A model generated the notes under the pieces. The model was given only the letters and a program-made list of their open reading frames with translations, was not told where the DNA came from and made no database searches. A stretch of DNA of 58,613 nt from Lacticaseibacillus pantheris DSM 15945 = JCM 12539 = NBRC 106106 (GTDB taxonomy: Bacteria > Bacillota > Bacilli > Lactobacillales > Lactobacillaceae): assembly GCF_001311175.1 (NCBI RefSeq), contig NZ_BBAI01000014.1, positions 1 to 58,613 of the forward strand, in the 5' to 3' direction. Positions within the stretch are counted from its first letter, which is position 1, and each line of letters opens with the position of its first letter. Position numbers and translations under genes: made by a program. Below, one piece after another: positions 1 through 8,955 of the stretch.

Positions 1-258
1 CCTCACGCTCACGCCCGTGCCGGGCTACCGCGAATTGCCGTAGCCCGAGCAAAACCCGCTCGGTCTAGCCAATTTGATTCTGTAAGTCATAACTGCCAGT
101 AAGTGCTAACGCACTAACTGGCAGTAATTTCTAACAGAACTACGGGCATGCAGCCGTCGCGGGGACCAGCCGCTCAACCTCCTCCACCACGCCAGTACGA
201 CCAACGGTAGATGTTCGCCGTTGCGGATTCGAGGGGCGCCGCAGCCCCTTGCAAGTCG
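1..258. repeat. Structured palindromic repeat, family C, cut by window edge
   Basis: No gene is seen here. The stretch holds nested inverted repeats, for example GGGCTAC/GTAGCCC at 23-46 and a long hairpin at 92-125 with arms ACTGCCAGT and ACTGGCAGT. The text resembles the palindromes at 37265-37439 and 37829-38055, sharing phrases such as CGAGCAAAACCCGCTCG and GAACTAC. The left side is missing, so full length is unknown. It lies about 60 bp upstream of the riboswitch that precedes the adenine deaminase gene. Confidence 0.6.
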
Positions 259-314
259 CCGGGGCCGGTGGTAGAGTTGACAACAACTAAATATGTTTCT
301 GCAAACTAATATTG

Positions 315-378
315 CCTATATAATGCCATGATGTGGATGGTCAGTTTCTACCCGGAGCCGTAAATTCTGGACTATAGG
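315..378 (+). promoter_or_regulatory. Purine riboswitch aptamer, guanine class
   Basis: The segment matches the purine riboswitch fold. P1 is CCTATA (315-320) with TATAGG (373-378). P2 is CCAT/ATGG around loop GATGTGG, followed by the core AGTTTCTACC. P3 is CCGGAG/TTCTGG around loop CCGTAAA. The J3/1 residues are ACT (371-373), so the base that pairs with the ligand (C74 in xpt numbering) is C372. That predicts guanine or hypoxanthine rather than adenine as ligand. The next gene on this strand is adenine deaminase at 786, whose product is hypoxanthine, so feedback control is plausible. The expression platform is separated by about 360 bp of repeat. Confidence 0.88.
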
Positions 379-740
379 AGAGAGAGCGGAGCAGGCCGTT
401 TAGAAGACAGAGCATAAGTAACTCTAACCGAAAGGCCCGGTTTTGGCCTTTTGGTTAGAGTTGCTTATGCGGCGCCTTCTGGCCTGCGCAGCTCGTTTAA
501 AGGTAGAGAGCGTAGCCTCGCGTTTAGAAACTGGAGCGTAACTTGCTGCGGCGGTGAAGCCCGGGTTTGGCTTCATTGCCGTAGCGGGTTACGCGCAAGT
601 TTCTGCGGGGCGCAGCTTGTTTTAATACCGGAAAGAAACGCGCGGACCTAGCAGCGTCCAAGCTAATCGAGGTGGTAAGGCGCACTTGGCCTTTTGGTTA
701 GAGCTACTTATACGCCGCTTCCCGCCCGCCACCGCGCACC
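379..740. repeat. Structured palindromic repeat, family B copy 1
   Basis: Long hairpins fill the space between the riboswitch and the ade ribosome site. The clearest spans 389-485: outer arms GCAGGCC and GGCCTGC, inner arms GCATAAG/CTTATGC and ACTCTAACC/GGTTAGAGT. The same text occurs in inverted orientation at 20743-20855. A second unit at 500-640 pairs GGAGCGTAACTTGC-like sequence with GGGTTACGCGCAAGTT-like sequence. There is no convincing ORF. The position suggests insertion into a riboswitch leader. Confidence 0.7.
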
Positions 741-742
741 GC

Positions 743-755
743 ACCATCCACATCA
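743..755 (+). promoter_or_regulatory. Segment complementary to riboswitch P2/L2, next to ade RBS
   Basis: The 13 bases ACCATCCACATCA are the exact reverse complement of 329-341, the P2 arm and L2 loop of the purine riboswitch. The segment ends 17 bases upstream of the AGGAGG at 772-777. Pairing would destroy the aptamer or expose or mask the ribosome site. It could be the original expression platform, now separated from the aptamer by the inserted hairpins. The complementarity is seen directly; the regulatory role is inferred. Confidence 0.45.
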
Positions 756-785
756 GGTCTTCTATAGGTACGAGGAGGACCCGCT

Positions 786-2492
786 TTGAAAACTGTCGCA
801 ATGGTGCTAACTGGCGCGCGTGTGTTGAATGTATATACTGGTGAATTTGAACAAACTAATTTATGGCTGGATCAGGGCAAAGTGGTTTCCCGCTTGCCCC
901 ACCCGGATCTGACAGCTCGCGAAACGGTTGACCTCACGGGACAATACGTCGTTCCGGGATTCATTGATGCACACGTGCACGTGGAAAGTGCGCTGGTGGC
1001 CCCTAGTGAAATCGGTCATATCCTCCTACAACATGGGGTCACGACCATCGTGGCGGACCCGCATGAGCTTGCCAACGTAGCCGGCGTGGCGGGCATTGAG
1101 TACATGATTAAAGACGCACGACAAACGCCGTTAGACATTCGGTACATGCTACCCTCATCGGTACCATGCGTCCCGTTTGATAATAACGGCGCTGCTTTGC
1201 ATGCCGCCGATTTGGCACCACTCTACCAGTACCCAGAGGTCAACGGTCTGGCCGAGGTGATGGATTACGGTGCGGTGGCCCGCGACGATGCGGACACGAT
1301 GGGCAAAGTTCGGGATGCCTACGCGCACGGACACCATGCCGATGGTCATGCTGCCGGACTGACGGCGGAACAAATTGAAATCATGCGGGCCCACGGCATG
1401 GATACTGACCACGAAAGTGCCACCGTGGCCGACGCCTTGGCCCGTGTGGACGCTGGCATGTACGTTTTCCTGCGCGAAGGTACGGTGGAACGGGACATAG
1501 CGAATACGATTGGTGCCGTCACGCCGCGCAACGCTGACCGGTTCGCCTTCTGCACGGACGACAAGACCATCGGCGACCTGATGGGTGAGGGCTCAATTGA
1601 TCACAATATTCGTTTGGCGATTAAGTATGGACTCCCGGCCGAGTTGGCGTACACGATGGCGGCTAATAACGCCGCGCGGGCGCACCGACTGACCGACCGC
1701 GGCGCCCTAATTCCAGGCCAATTGGCGGACCTCGTGGTGGTAAGTGACCTTGACCAGGTCGATATTTCCCGGGTAATGAAGTCGGGTGAGTGGGTGGCCG
1801 GTGCGGACAAAGTGGCGACGGAATCCACAACACCTTTGCCATTTACCGCCACGCAGCTGCACCACCACGTACAGAGCAGTGATTTACGCCTGCCGCTGGT
1901 TAGCGGGGCAGATGTGCACGTCATCGGGGTGCAGCCCAACCACATCACCACGGACCACTTACACGCACACGTGACGCCCCAAAACGGCGAGTTTGTGCCT
2001 GACGTGGCGCATGACCTCCTCAAGATGGTGGTAGTGGAACGCCACCACGATACTGGTAACGTGGGTGTCGGCATTGTGCACGGCTTTGGTATTCGCAGTG
2101 GTGCAATTGCGAGTTCGGTTGCCCATGACGCCCACAACATTGTGGCGGTGGGGACCGACGACCAGGCAATCATGAACGCCATTGCGGCAATTACGGAGAC
2201 GGACGGCGGCCAAAGCGTGGCGACCGCCGACGGGGTGGTGGCCAACCTACCGCTACCGATTGGTGGCATCCTGTCCGACCAGCCGTTCGCGGTTGTGGCG
2301 CGACAAATGCGGGCGTTACGCGCTGCCTATGATCAGGTGAGTGGCGGCGTTGACTTTGACCCGTTCATTACGCTATCGTTCCTCACCCTGCCGGTTATTC
2401 CGACGCTGAAGCTGACGGACCAAGGGCTGTTCGACTTTGACCAATTTGGGTTCATTCCGGTTGAACAACTACCGGTGGGGGCTCGCGACTAG
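786..2492 (+). CDS. ade: Adenine deaminase
   Basis: Hydrolyses adenine to hypoxanthine and ammonia in the cytoplasm (purine salvage). The 568-residue protein has the amidohydrolase metal motif HVH at residues 63-65 in the context PGFIDAHVHVES, further metal residues in DADGHAAGL-like and CTDDKT segments, and the typical Ade C-terminal domain with two-domain length near the family norm. The start is TTG, chosen because AGGAGG lies nine bases upstream and no in-frame ATG fits better. It follows a guanine-class purine riboswitch at 315-378, so control by guanine or hypoxanthine is likely. The next gene begins 86 bp downstream. The reading frame is intact. Confidence 0.95.
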   Translation: MKTVAMVLTGARVLNVYTGEFEQTNLWLDQGKVVSRLPHPDLTARETVDLTGQYVVPGFIDAHVHVESALVAPSEIGHILLQHGVTTIVADPHELANVAGVAGIEYMIKDARQTPLDIRYMLPSSVPCVPFDNNGAALHAADLAPLYQYPEVNGLAEVMDYGAVARDDADTMGKVRDAYAHGHHADGHAAGLTAEQIEIMRAHGMDTDHESATVADALARVDAGMYVFLREGTVERDIANTIGAVTPRNADRFAFCTDDKTIGDLMGEGSIDHNIRLAIKYGLPAELAYTMAANNAARAHRLTDRGALIPGQLADLVVVSDLDQVDISRVMKSGEWVAGADKVATESTTPLPFTATQLHHHVQSSDLRLPLVSGADVHVIGVQPNHITTDHLHAHVTPQNGEFVPDVAHDLLKMVVVERHHDTGNVGVGIVHGFGIRSGAIASSVAHDAHNIVAVGTDDQAIMNAIAAITETDGGQSVATADGVVANLPLPIGGILSDQPFAVVARQMRALRAAYDQVSGGVDFDPFITLSFLTLPVIPTLKLTDQGLFDFDQFGFIPVEQLPVGARD

Positions 2493-2578
2493 GCCACCGG
2501 TACGGGCGGCAGCTTGAGTGGTCTGGTACCCGGTGTATACTAATCCTACTGGGAATATTTTTAGAAAGTAGGCGCGTT

Positions 2579-3349
2579 ATGGCCTGGTATTGGATCGCAT
2601 GTATCTTGTTGGTTGCTGGCGTTGCGGGTGGATTACTGAGCACCATGGCGGGGATGGCGTCACTGGTGACGTATCCAGTGCTACTGGCGTTAGGGTTACC
2701 ACCCGTGAGCGCGAACGTCACCAACACGGCGGGGCTGGTATTTACTGGCATTGGGTCGGCCATTTCGTCGCGCAAAGAATTACGCAGTCACCAACGGCTA
2801 ACCATGAGCGTGACCGTATGGGCATTGCTGGGAGCAATTATTGGTAGCCTGTTACTGACGGTGGCCCCGGCCAGCACGTTTGAACACATTGTGCCGTTCC
2901 TAATTGCGCTAGCGGGCGTGTTGATGTTACTGGCGGGGCGCTCTAAGCCCGAGACACGGGCAAAGCCGCGTCCGCAGAGTCCTCGGGTGACGGTGGCCAA
3001 GAACGTGGCTATTGGCCTGGTGGGCCTGTACATTGGTTACTTTGGGGCGTCGGCCGGTGTCATACTACTTGCTATTTTGGCAATCTCGCTGGACCAGCCG
3101 TTTGCGGTTAGTAACGCCATTAAGAACTTCACGGCCTTCGTTGCGAACGTATTCTCACTGGTTATTTACGCCGTGACCACCAAGGTATACTGGCTAATGG
3201 TCATCCCCCTGGGCGCAGGACTCTTTATTGGCGGCTACGCGGGCCCCATCGTGGTGCGGCACGTGCCGGTGAAGTTGTTACAACGGGTGATTGCCTTTGG
3301 GGCGTTCGGTTTGGCGGCGTACTTCTTCTATGACGCGTACATCAAGTAA
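2579..3349 (+). CDS. TauE/SafE family sulfite exporter-like membrane protein
   Basis: A 256-residue integral membrane protein with about eight hydrophobic segments, beginning with a long N-terminal helix and the family's GxxSTMxGxxSLVTYPVLLALG-like first repeat (residues 18-45) and a second internal repeat near residues 155-180. The family (former DUF81) moves sulfite, sulfoacetate or related anions; the substrate here cannot be read from sequence. The start ATG has an AAAGTAGG-like site upstream. It is a single gene closed by a strong terminator 5 bp downstream. Whether it is cotranscribed with ade is uncertain. Confidence 0.85.
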   Translation: MAWYWIACILLVAGVAGGLLSTMAGMASLVTYPVLLALGLPPVSANVTNTAGLVFTGIGSAISSRKELRSHQRLTMSVTVWALLGAIIGSLLLTVAPASTFEHIVPFLIALAGVLMLLAGRSKPETRAKPRPQSPRVTVAKNVAIGLVGLYIGYFGASAGVILLAILAISLDQPFAVSNAIKNFTAFVANVFSLVIYAVTTKVYWLMVIPLGAGLFIGGYAGPIVVRHVPVKLLQRVIAFGAFGLAAYFFYDAYIK

Positions 3350-3353
3350 TTAC

Positions 3354-3408
3354 AAATAGACCCGTTAGTTGAACGGTGGTGCAAGCCGCTCAACTAACGG
3401 GTCTATTT
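3354..3408 (+). terminator. Intrinsic terminator after the TauE-like gene
   Basis: AATAGACCCGTTAGTTGA pairs with TCAACTAACGGGTCTATT, an 18-bp perfect stem with a 17-base loop, followed by a short T-run. It ends the transcript from 2579. Confidence 0.9.
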
Positions 3409-3571
3409 TGATATGCGGCTCGTAGGGTCCTAGTCGAACGGTACCTCCATCAGCCAGTCGCACTGCTCAATAAAAAAATAACATTTATCCGTGCTTAGTA
3501 CTTGCTTTTTCGGGTTGTTCCGGTTACTATACCATTATACTTACAAAAAGTAAGCGAGCGGAGGGACAATT

Positions 3572-4615
3572 ATGGCTGATCAAAAATATGAGTTTGGCTT
3601 AAACACGTTTGGCGACCTGGCTTTCCACGACGATGGGACGCCGTTGGATGGTGACGAGACGTTACGGCAGGTAGTCAAAGAAGCACAGTTGGCGGACGAG
3701 CTGGGTATTGACCGTATTGCGCTCGGGGAACACCACCGTCCGGAGTTTGCTATTTCCAGCCCCGAGGTGGTGCTGGGCGCCATGGCGATGGTCACCAAAA
3801 ATATTAAGCTGGGGACGGCGGTCACCGTGCTGTCATCTGATGACCCGGTGCGCGTTTTTGAACGGTTTTCAACTTTGCACGGTCTGTCCCACGGCCGTGA
3901 GGAGATTATGCTGGGCCGGGGCTCGTTTACGGAGTCATTCCCACTGTTCGGCTTTGATCTCGAAAACTATAACGAGTTATTTGAAGAAAAGATTGCCATG
4001 TGGCAAAAGCTGCTGGAGGGCGACCCCATGAACTGGAAGGGCCAGTTCACGCAAACGCTGACCGACACGGCGGTGTACCCGCAGTTACCCAAAGGTGAGA
4101 CAGTGTCCACCTCACTAGCGGTGGGCGGCTCACCGGAGTCCATTATCCGCGCCGTGGCCTACGATATCCCCGTAGTCATCGCGATTATTGGTGGCGAACC
4201 CGTGCGCTTCCGTCCGTACGTTGACCTATACAAGAAGGCGGCCAAGCAGTTTAAGAAGCCGGAACGGCCGCTGGGGATGCACGCGCACGGCATCATCCTG
4301 GATGATGAGCAGGAGGCCGTCGAGGTGGGGTTCAAGTACATCAAAGCCGAGATGGACCGTATCGGTATTGACCGTGGCTGGGCACCCATGACGCGCGACC
4401 GCTTTGAATTTGAAATTGATAAGGGTGCGTACTATGTGGGTACGCCGGAGCAGGTGGCCCAGAAGATTGCGCACAATATGAAGGCACTCGACATGCAGCG
4501 GTTCGACTTGGTTTACGGTACGGGTGGTCAGCTGTTGAACCAACGCGAGGCTACCATCCGCAACTTTGGTGAGCGTGTGGTGCCACGGGTCAAAGAGTTG
4601 CTGGGGGGCGAGTAG
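3572..4615 (+). CDS. LLM-class flavin-dependent oxidoreductase (bacterial luciferase-like)
   Basis: A 347-residue TIM-barrel protein of the luciferase-like monooxygenase superfamily. Recognisable landmarks are ELGIDRIALGEHHRPEF (residues 45-61), the conserved LGTAVTVLSSDDPVRV strand, GRGSFTESF and a late GTPEQVAQKI segment, all typical of LAB members of this family. Family members use reduced FMN; the substrate here is unknown. The ATG has GGAGGG nine bases upstream. The following reductase gene starts two bases after this stop codon, so the two are translationally coupled, which suggests that the reductase supplies reducing power or acts in the same pathway. Confidence 0.9.
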   Translation: MADQKYEFGLNTFGDLAFHDDGTPLDGDETLRQVVKEAQLADELGIDRIALGEHHRPEFAISSPEVVLGAMAMVTKNIKLGTAVTVLSSDDPVRVFERFSTLHGLSHGREEIMLGRGSFTESFPLFGFDLENYNELFEEKIAMWQKLLEGDPMNWKGQFTQTLTDTAVYPQLPKGETVSTSLAVGGSPESIIRAVAYDIPVVIAIIGGEPVRFRPYVDLYKKAAKQFKKPERPLGMHAHGIILDDEQEAVEVGFKYIKAEMDRIGIDRGWAPMTRDRFEFEIDKGAYYVGTPEQVAQKIAHNMKALDMQRFDLVYGTGGQLLNQREATIRNFGERVVPRVKELLGGE

Positions 4616-4616
4616 T

Positions 4617-5303
4617 ATGGCGGAACCAACCATTGGTATTCTGGGCGCGGGCAAGTTAGGCTCCACGCTGGCACGGATTGGGACGAGTCGCAATATCCCG
4701 ATTATGATTGGTAGTACCCATTCGGTGCAGGACCTCAAGTGGGTGATTGATACGCTGGCGCCGGGGGCAGTGAGTGCCACCGCCGCCGATGTTGTGGCCC
4801 AGGCGGACGTGATTGTCTTGGCGATTCCTTTGAGCCACTACCAGGACCTGGTACCTGGTGACTTTGCGGGTAAATTGGTGCTCGACGCCACCAATTACTG
4901 GAAGGAAGTTGACGGGACGCACAACGACATTTCCGATTTCAACCATTCCAGCTCCGAGGTGATTCAGGATTGGTTACCGGAAGCCAAAGTGGCTAAGGCG
5001 TTCAACCACATGGGATATCACGACTTGGAAATTGAGGTTGACCGGCACCCCGACGTGCCGCGGGCGATGGCCTTTGCCACGGACCACGACGATATTCGTC
5101 CCCAGGTCAAACAGATATTGACCGACTTCGGTTTCGATCCGTTCGACCTAGGCCCGTTACGGTTCGGATTGCTGCTGGAGCCGGGGAGCCCGCTCTTTGG
5201 TGAGGCGATTCCACGGCCAGAGTTTGCGGCCAAACTAGACCAAATTTACGATAGTCCCTTTGGTCAGCAGGTACTGGCTGCGCGCGGTGGGCGGATTCAG
5301 TAG
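4617..5303 (+). CDS. NADP-binding oxidoreductase, F420-dependent NADP reductase-like
   Basis: A 228-residue Rossmann protein with the dinucleotide signature GILGAGKLG (residues 7-15) and the arrangement of NADPH-dependent F420 reductase-like proteins: DVIVLAIPLSHY, then LVLDATNYW and a C-terminal helical part ending near PEFAAKLDQIY. Lactic acid bacteria are not known to make F420, so a different acceptor (flavin or another small molecule) is more likely. The start at 4617 is chosen because it lies immediately after the upstream stop. Upstream in-frame starts would overlap the monooxygenase gene. It forms a two-gene operon with that gene. Confidence 0.85.
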   Translation: MAEPTIGILGAGKLGSTLARIGTSRNIPIMIGSTHSVQDLKWVIDTLAPGAVSATAADVVAQADVIVLAIPLSHYQDLVPGDFAGKLVLDATNYWKEVDGTHNDISDFNHSSSEVIQDWLPEAKVAKAFNHMGYHDLEIEVDRHPDVPRAMAFATDHDDIRPQVKQILTDFGFDPFDLGPLRFGLLLEPGSPLFGEAIPRPEFAAKLDQIYDSPFGQQVLAARGGRIQ

Positions 5304-5315
5304 CCATTTGGTGAG

Positions 5316-5331
5316 TATTTCCCGGGAAATA
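5316..5331. repeat. 16-bp perfect palindrome TATTTCCCGGGAAATA
   Basis: A perfect palindrome in the space after the reductase stop. Near-identical palindromes occur at 13103-13120, 13814-13829 and 19509-19530, always between genes. It could be an operator for an unknown regulator; nothing in the window identifies the binder. Confidence 0.5.
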
Positions 5332-5454
5332 ACGGCCCCGCAACCCAAAAATAATGAGATTTACCATTTCTTAGCATACTACCGGCTATTTTTAAGCGAT
5401 AATATAATTAATAGATAGCTGGAAAACGTGGGCTAATGGATGGGAGCGATGCGT

Positions 5455-5943
5455 ATGGCAACGAGCGTGTACGACTTTACGGTCAAAGAAATTGGTGGCG
5501 GATTAATTCCGCTGCGCCTGTACAAGGGGCAGGTGCTGATTGTTGTGAATACCGCCAGCAAGTGTGGCCTCGCTCCCCAGTTGGAACAGCTCGAACGGTT
5601 GTATCAGGATTATCACGACCAGGGTTTGGCGATTGTGGGACTGCCTTCAGACCAATTTCACCAGGAATTGGCCGACGACAGCGCGGCCGCCGAGTACTGC
5701 CAGTTACATTACGGTGTGACTTTTCCCATTACCCAGCGGGTGGCGGTTAACGGCAAGCAGGCCGACCCGCTCTTCAAGTACCTCAAGGGCGCTTCCCATG
5801 CGGGGATGATTAAGTGGAATTACACCAAGTTTTTGGTGGGTCGTGACGGCCAACTCATCCACCGTTACAGTCCGCTAACGCAGCCTAACGCTATGGAGGC
5901 GGCCATCAAGGACGCCCTGGCGGCACCTGCAGTGTGGGCTTAA
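5455..5943 (+). CDS. Glutathione peroxidase family thiol peroxidase
   Basis: A 162-residue thioredoxin-fold peroxidase that reduces peroxides. The peroxidatic residue is Cys37 in NTASKCGLAPQ, not selenocysteine. The Gln of LPSDQF (in place of the usual NQFG) and the Trp-Asn of IKWNYTKFLV complete the expected tetrad. Length is typical for the family. Bacterial Cys-type members normally use thioredoxin rather than glutathione. Several in-frame ATGs exist (5440, 5449, 5455); 5455 is chosen because GGGAG lies eight bases before it and homologous proteins begin near MxxSVYDF. It is monocistronic, closed by a terminator shared with the convergent ABC gene. Confidence 0.93.
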   Translation: MATSVYDFTVKEIGGGLIPLRLYKGQVLIVVNTASKCGLAPQLEQLERLYQDYHDQGLAIVGLPSDQFHQELADDSAAAEYCQLHYGVTFPITQRVAVNGKQADPLFKYLKGASHAGMIKWNYTKFLVGRDGQLIHRYSPLTQPNAMEAAIKDALAAPAVWA

Positions 5944-5970
5944 CCGAGACGAATAGTAACGCTATATAAA

Positions 5971-6003
5971 AACAGCCACCGCATTTTTGCGGTGGCTGTT
6001 TAC
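5971..6003. terminator. Bidirectional terminator between GPx and ABC exporter
   Basis: AACAGCCACCGCA pairs with TGCGGTGGCTGTT around TTTT, with A-rich and T-rich flanks. It suits both the plus-strand peroxidase and the minus-strand ABC gene that converge here. Confidence 0.9.
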
Positions 6004-6022
6004 GTTCTGCCTACAATAGTAA

Positions 6023-8357
6023 TTATTCTGCGCGTAACGCGATGGCGGCGTCCTTCTTGGCAGCCATCCGTGCGGGTACGTGACCTCCGAGGATGGTGAG
6101 CACCGTACTAATGATGACCAGCACGATGGCGTGCATTGGGTTCAGCATCGCCACGTTGGCCAGGCCCGTGACGCCGTACAGTACGCTGTTGATAGGGAAC
6201 GTCAATAGCCATGCGACCAGGATACCGAACAGGCCGGCGCCAAAGCCGAGGATGAACGTCTCGGCGTCAAAGACGCGGGTGATGTCCTTTTTCCGGGCAC
6301 CCAGCGCCTTCAGGACCCCAATTTCCTTGGTCCGTTCCAGCACGCTGGTGTACGTGATGATGGCGATCATGATCATGGACGTTACTAGGGAAATACCGGC
6401 AAAGGCGACCAGCACGTACGTGATGGCGTCCATCAAACCGCCCGTCATGTCGGACACGGTGCCGGCCAGGTCGGTGTAGATGACCTTATCTGCTTTGCTC
6501 TTGCCCTTGTTGTACTTATCCAGGTAGCTGAGCACCTTGTCCTTGAGTTTGAACGTGGTGGGGTAAATCTGGATACTGCTAGGCGTCTTGGAACCGCCCA
6601 GGGTGGCCAAAATCGTCGACCGGGTCGAGGCATCCATGGTTTGGCCCGTAATCACGTTAGTTGCGCTCGACTTCTGCGCCTGAACGATGCTGGAGTTGCT
6701 GTTGGCGTCCAGGACTTCTTTGGTCAGCGCCGAACTGTACGCCACACCGCTCGACAGAAGCCCATCCGAGTTCTTGGACTTCACGCGGATAATCCCGGTG
6801 ACGCGCAACGTCTTGGTGTTTGCGGCGTTCGCCATGGCGGTGTAATCCTTGCCGGGCATGTACGTACCGGTTGGCAGCTGGGAGTAGTAATCGTTGTTGG
6901 TGACCAGCTTGACCTGGGTGCCGACCAGTTGGTTAAAGTCGTACTTCTGGCCTTCCTTAACGTTAAAGCCCAGGTTCTTCATGGCGTTAATGTTGAGGGA
7001 GTTATCCTTGTTGACCACCAGGACGATGTCCGTGGACTTCGTCGGGTACTTGCCGGCGATGACTTTGTAGTAGGTCTTCAGGAAACTCTGCTTGCCGTTG
7101 CGGTCGATGGGGTAAACGGAACCGCCGACACCGGTACTCGACGCCATCAAAGCCGCAGTGTTGACGCTACTGCTGTTGTCAGGGTCGTTAGTGGAGAAGG
7201 TCACGGATTTGTACTGTCCGTTAACCTCGCGGAGGAGGTTCATCCCCGTACTGTAAGTCACCGCGATGTTCTTCGCGTCGGCTTTGGGCATCTTTTTGAC
7301 GTAATTAATGTAGGACTGCGACAGCTTGTTGACGTGCTGCGCCTTATCTGCGTCGCTCTTTTCGGCAGTGACCGTTTTGGTGTGCGCAAACTTGGTCGCT
7401 TTTGTCCCGGTCATCATGGAGTTCGTGTCGGTGCCCACCTGCGAGATGGTGACCGGCATGGAAGCCATGGCCTCGCTCTGCGTCTTGTTGATCTGCTTCT
7501 GGAAGCCGTTGGAGAGGGCCAGAACAACGGCAATTCCGATAATGCCGATACTGGAAGCGAAGACGGTGAGGAACGTCCGCCCCTTTTTGGTCCGGATGTT
7601 GTCAAAGGAGAGTTTGAGGGCGGTCCAGTAACTCATCTTGGTCCGCTTGAGCTGGAACTGGTCCTCTTTGTCCCCCTCAATGTGGGGGTGGGAGTCGTGC
7701 TGAATTTGACCGTCCGCAAACTCGATAATCCGGTCGGCGTACTTGTGCGCGAGGTCGGGGTTATGCGTCACCATTATGACCAGGCGTTCCTTGGACAAGT
7801 CCTGGATCAACTGCATGATTTCGTCACTCGTCTCGGAGTCGAGGGCGCCGGTTGGTTCGTCGGCCAGCAGAATTTCGGGGTCATTGGCGATGGCACGCGC
7901 GATGGCTACCCGCTGCATTTGCCCGCCAGAGAGCTGTGACGGTTGCTTGTGCATGTGGTCTTTGAGCCCCACGCGAATCAACGCGTCGGTGGCCCGCTGT
8001 CGCTTATCGGCCGCCGGCACGCCGGAAAGGGTCATCCCCATCTCGACGTTTTCCATGATGCTCAGGTGGCTAATCAGGTTGTAGGATTGGAAGATAAAGC
8101 CGACCGAGTTGTTACGGTAAGCATCCCAGTCACTGTCCTTGAAGTCCTTAGTGGACCGCCCCTTAATGAGCAGGTCGCCAGAATCGTAGCGATCCAGCCC
8201 CCCGATGATGTTCAACATGGTGGTTTTCCCGGAACCACTCGGACCAAGAATGGCGACAAATTCCTGTTTACGGAAGGCAACGGAAACGTCATCCTGCGCC
8301 TTCGTGGTGGTGTCACCCACGTGGTAGTATTTTTTTAATGTGTTTTAGTTCGAGCAC
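6023..8357 (-). pseudogene. MacB-like ABC exporter, fused ATPase and FtsX permease, one frameshift
   Basis: The protein is about 778 residues. An N-terminal ATPase carries Walker A GPSGSGKTT, signature LSGGQMQR and Walker [13 protein letters not shown]. Then come one membrane helix, a large extracellular domain and three C-terminal helices of the FtsX/MacB fold. Such fused proteins export peptides or drugs. The true start is GTG at 8357 with AAGGAG upstream, giving LELKHIKKYYHVGDTT. The frame is lost at an A7 run on the coding strand (8330-8336), where six A would restore it. Without this, translation could only begin inside the ATPase at 8320. A divergent MarR gene with interleaved promoters (8409-8450) probably represses it. 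Confidence 0.9.
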
Positions 8358-8408
8358 GGATTGTGACTCCTTCCCTTGATACGATACTTTGACTGTTGCT
8401 GGTGACTA

Positions 8409-8450
8409 ATTATGGACTACATTTTACAAATGTCAACTATTGAGTATAAT
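8409..8450. promoter_or_regulatory. Interleaved divergent promoters with MarR-type operator
   Basis: Plus strand: TTTACA (8423-8428), 16 bases, TATAAT (8445-8450), reading into marR-like 8488. Minus strand: TTGACA (8436-8431), 16 bases, CATAAT (8414-8409), reading into the ABC exporter. The palindrome ACATTT-TAC-AAATGT (8419-8433) covers the -35 boxes of both. A dimeric MarR protein bound here would repress both genes. Promoter boxes are seen directly; the operator role is inferred. Confidence 0.75.
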
Positions 8451-8487
8451 CAAATATATGACAAACGGAAAATAATTAGGTGAAAAC

Positions 8488-8955
8488 ATGGATAATCAGC
8501 AGCAACAAGAGAACACGGAGCTGTTTCGCCACCTCTTTGTGGCGGTGGGGCAGACGGTCATGCGCATTCTGGAGCGTACGGACCAGGGGATGACGCCCCT
8601 GCAGGCAGTAGCACTGATGACTGTCTACACGCATCCAGGGAAAACCATGACGCAGCTGGCCAGCGAAATGGGTATCGCGAATGCCCAGCTAACCCGGCTG
8701 ATTGCGGGGATGGAGCGGCTGGATTTAGTTGCTCGGCAACATAATCCGGACAACCGGCGCGAGGTGCAGGTGATGCGGACCGCGCACGGGGATACGGTTG
8801 CGGAGCAGAATATGCGGGACGTGGAGCAAGTAATGGACGTCCAGTTAGCGAAGTTAAGCGGGACGGAACGTGATGAATTATCCAAGCACCTGCACGCTAT
8901 TATTGCAACTTTGGCCAAAGTGGGAATCGTTGAACAGCCCCGCGATGGCCAGTAA
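8488..8955 (+). CDS. MarR family transcriptional regulator
   Basis: A 155-residue winged-helix dimeric regulator. Residues 35-100 carry the MarR helix-turn-helix (PLQAVALMTVYTHPGKTMTQLASEMGIANAQLTRLIAGMERLDLV) and the wing with NPDNRREVQV, flanked by long helices for dimerisation. It is divergent from the MacB-like exporter, with overlapping promoters and a palindromic operator between them, so autoregulation and repression of the exporter in response to a small ligand are likely. The ATG follows TTAGGTGAAAAC. The frame is intact. Confidence 0.92.
   Translation: MDNQQQQENTELFRHLFVAVGQTVMRILERTDQGMTPLQAVALMTVYTHPGKTMTQLASEMGIANAQLTRLIAGMERLDLVARQHNPDNRREVQVMRTAHGDTVAEQNMRDVEQVMDVQLAKLSGTERDELSKHLHAIIATLAKVGIVEQPRDGQ

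Noticed and set aside
319-324. TATAAT as a -10 box for ade
   Set aside because: It is the conserved part of the purine riboswitch aptamer, and no -35 box is at the right distance.
1601-2269. 222-codon minus-strand ORF
   Set aside because: Antisense to adenine deaminase; composition follows the codon structure of that gene.
6641-7939. 432-codon plus-strand ORF
   Set aside because: It is the antisense shadow of the MacB-like exporter; its sequence is low in hydrophobic pattern and matches no family.
8330-8336. Programmed ribosomal frameshifting at A7 runs
   Set aside because: There is no consistent stimulatory stem or upstream Shine-Dalgarno element, and the runs occur in unrelated genes; error or slippage is simpler.
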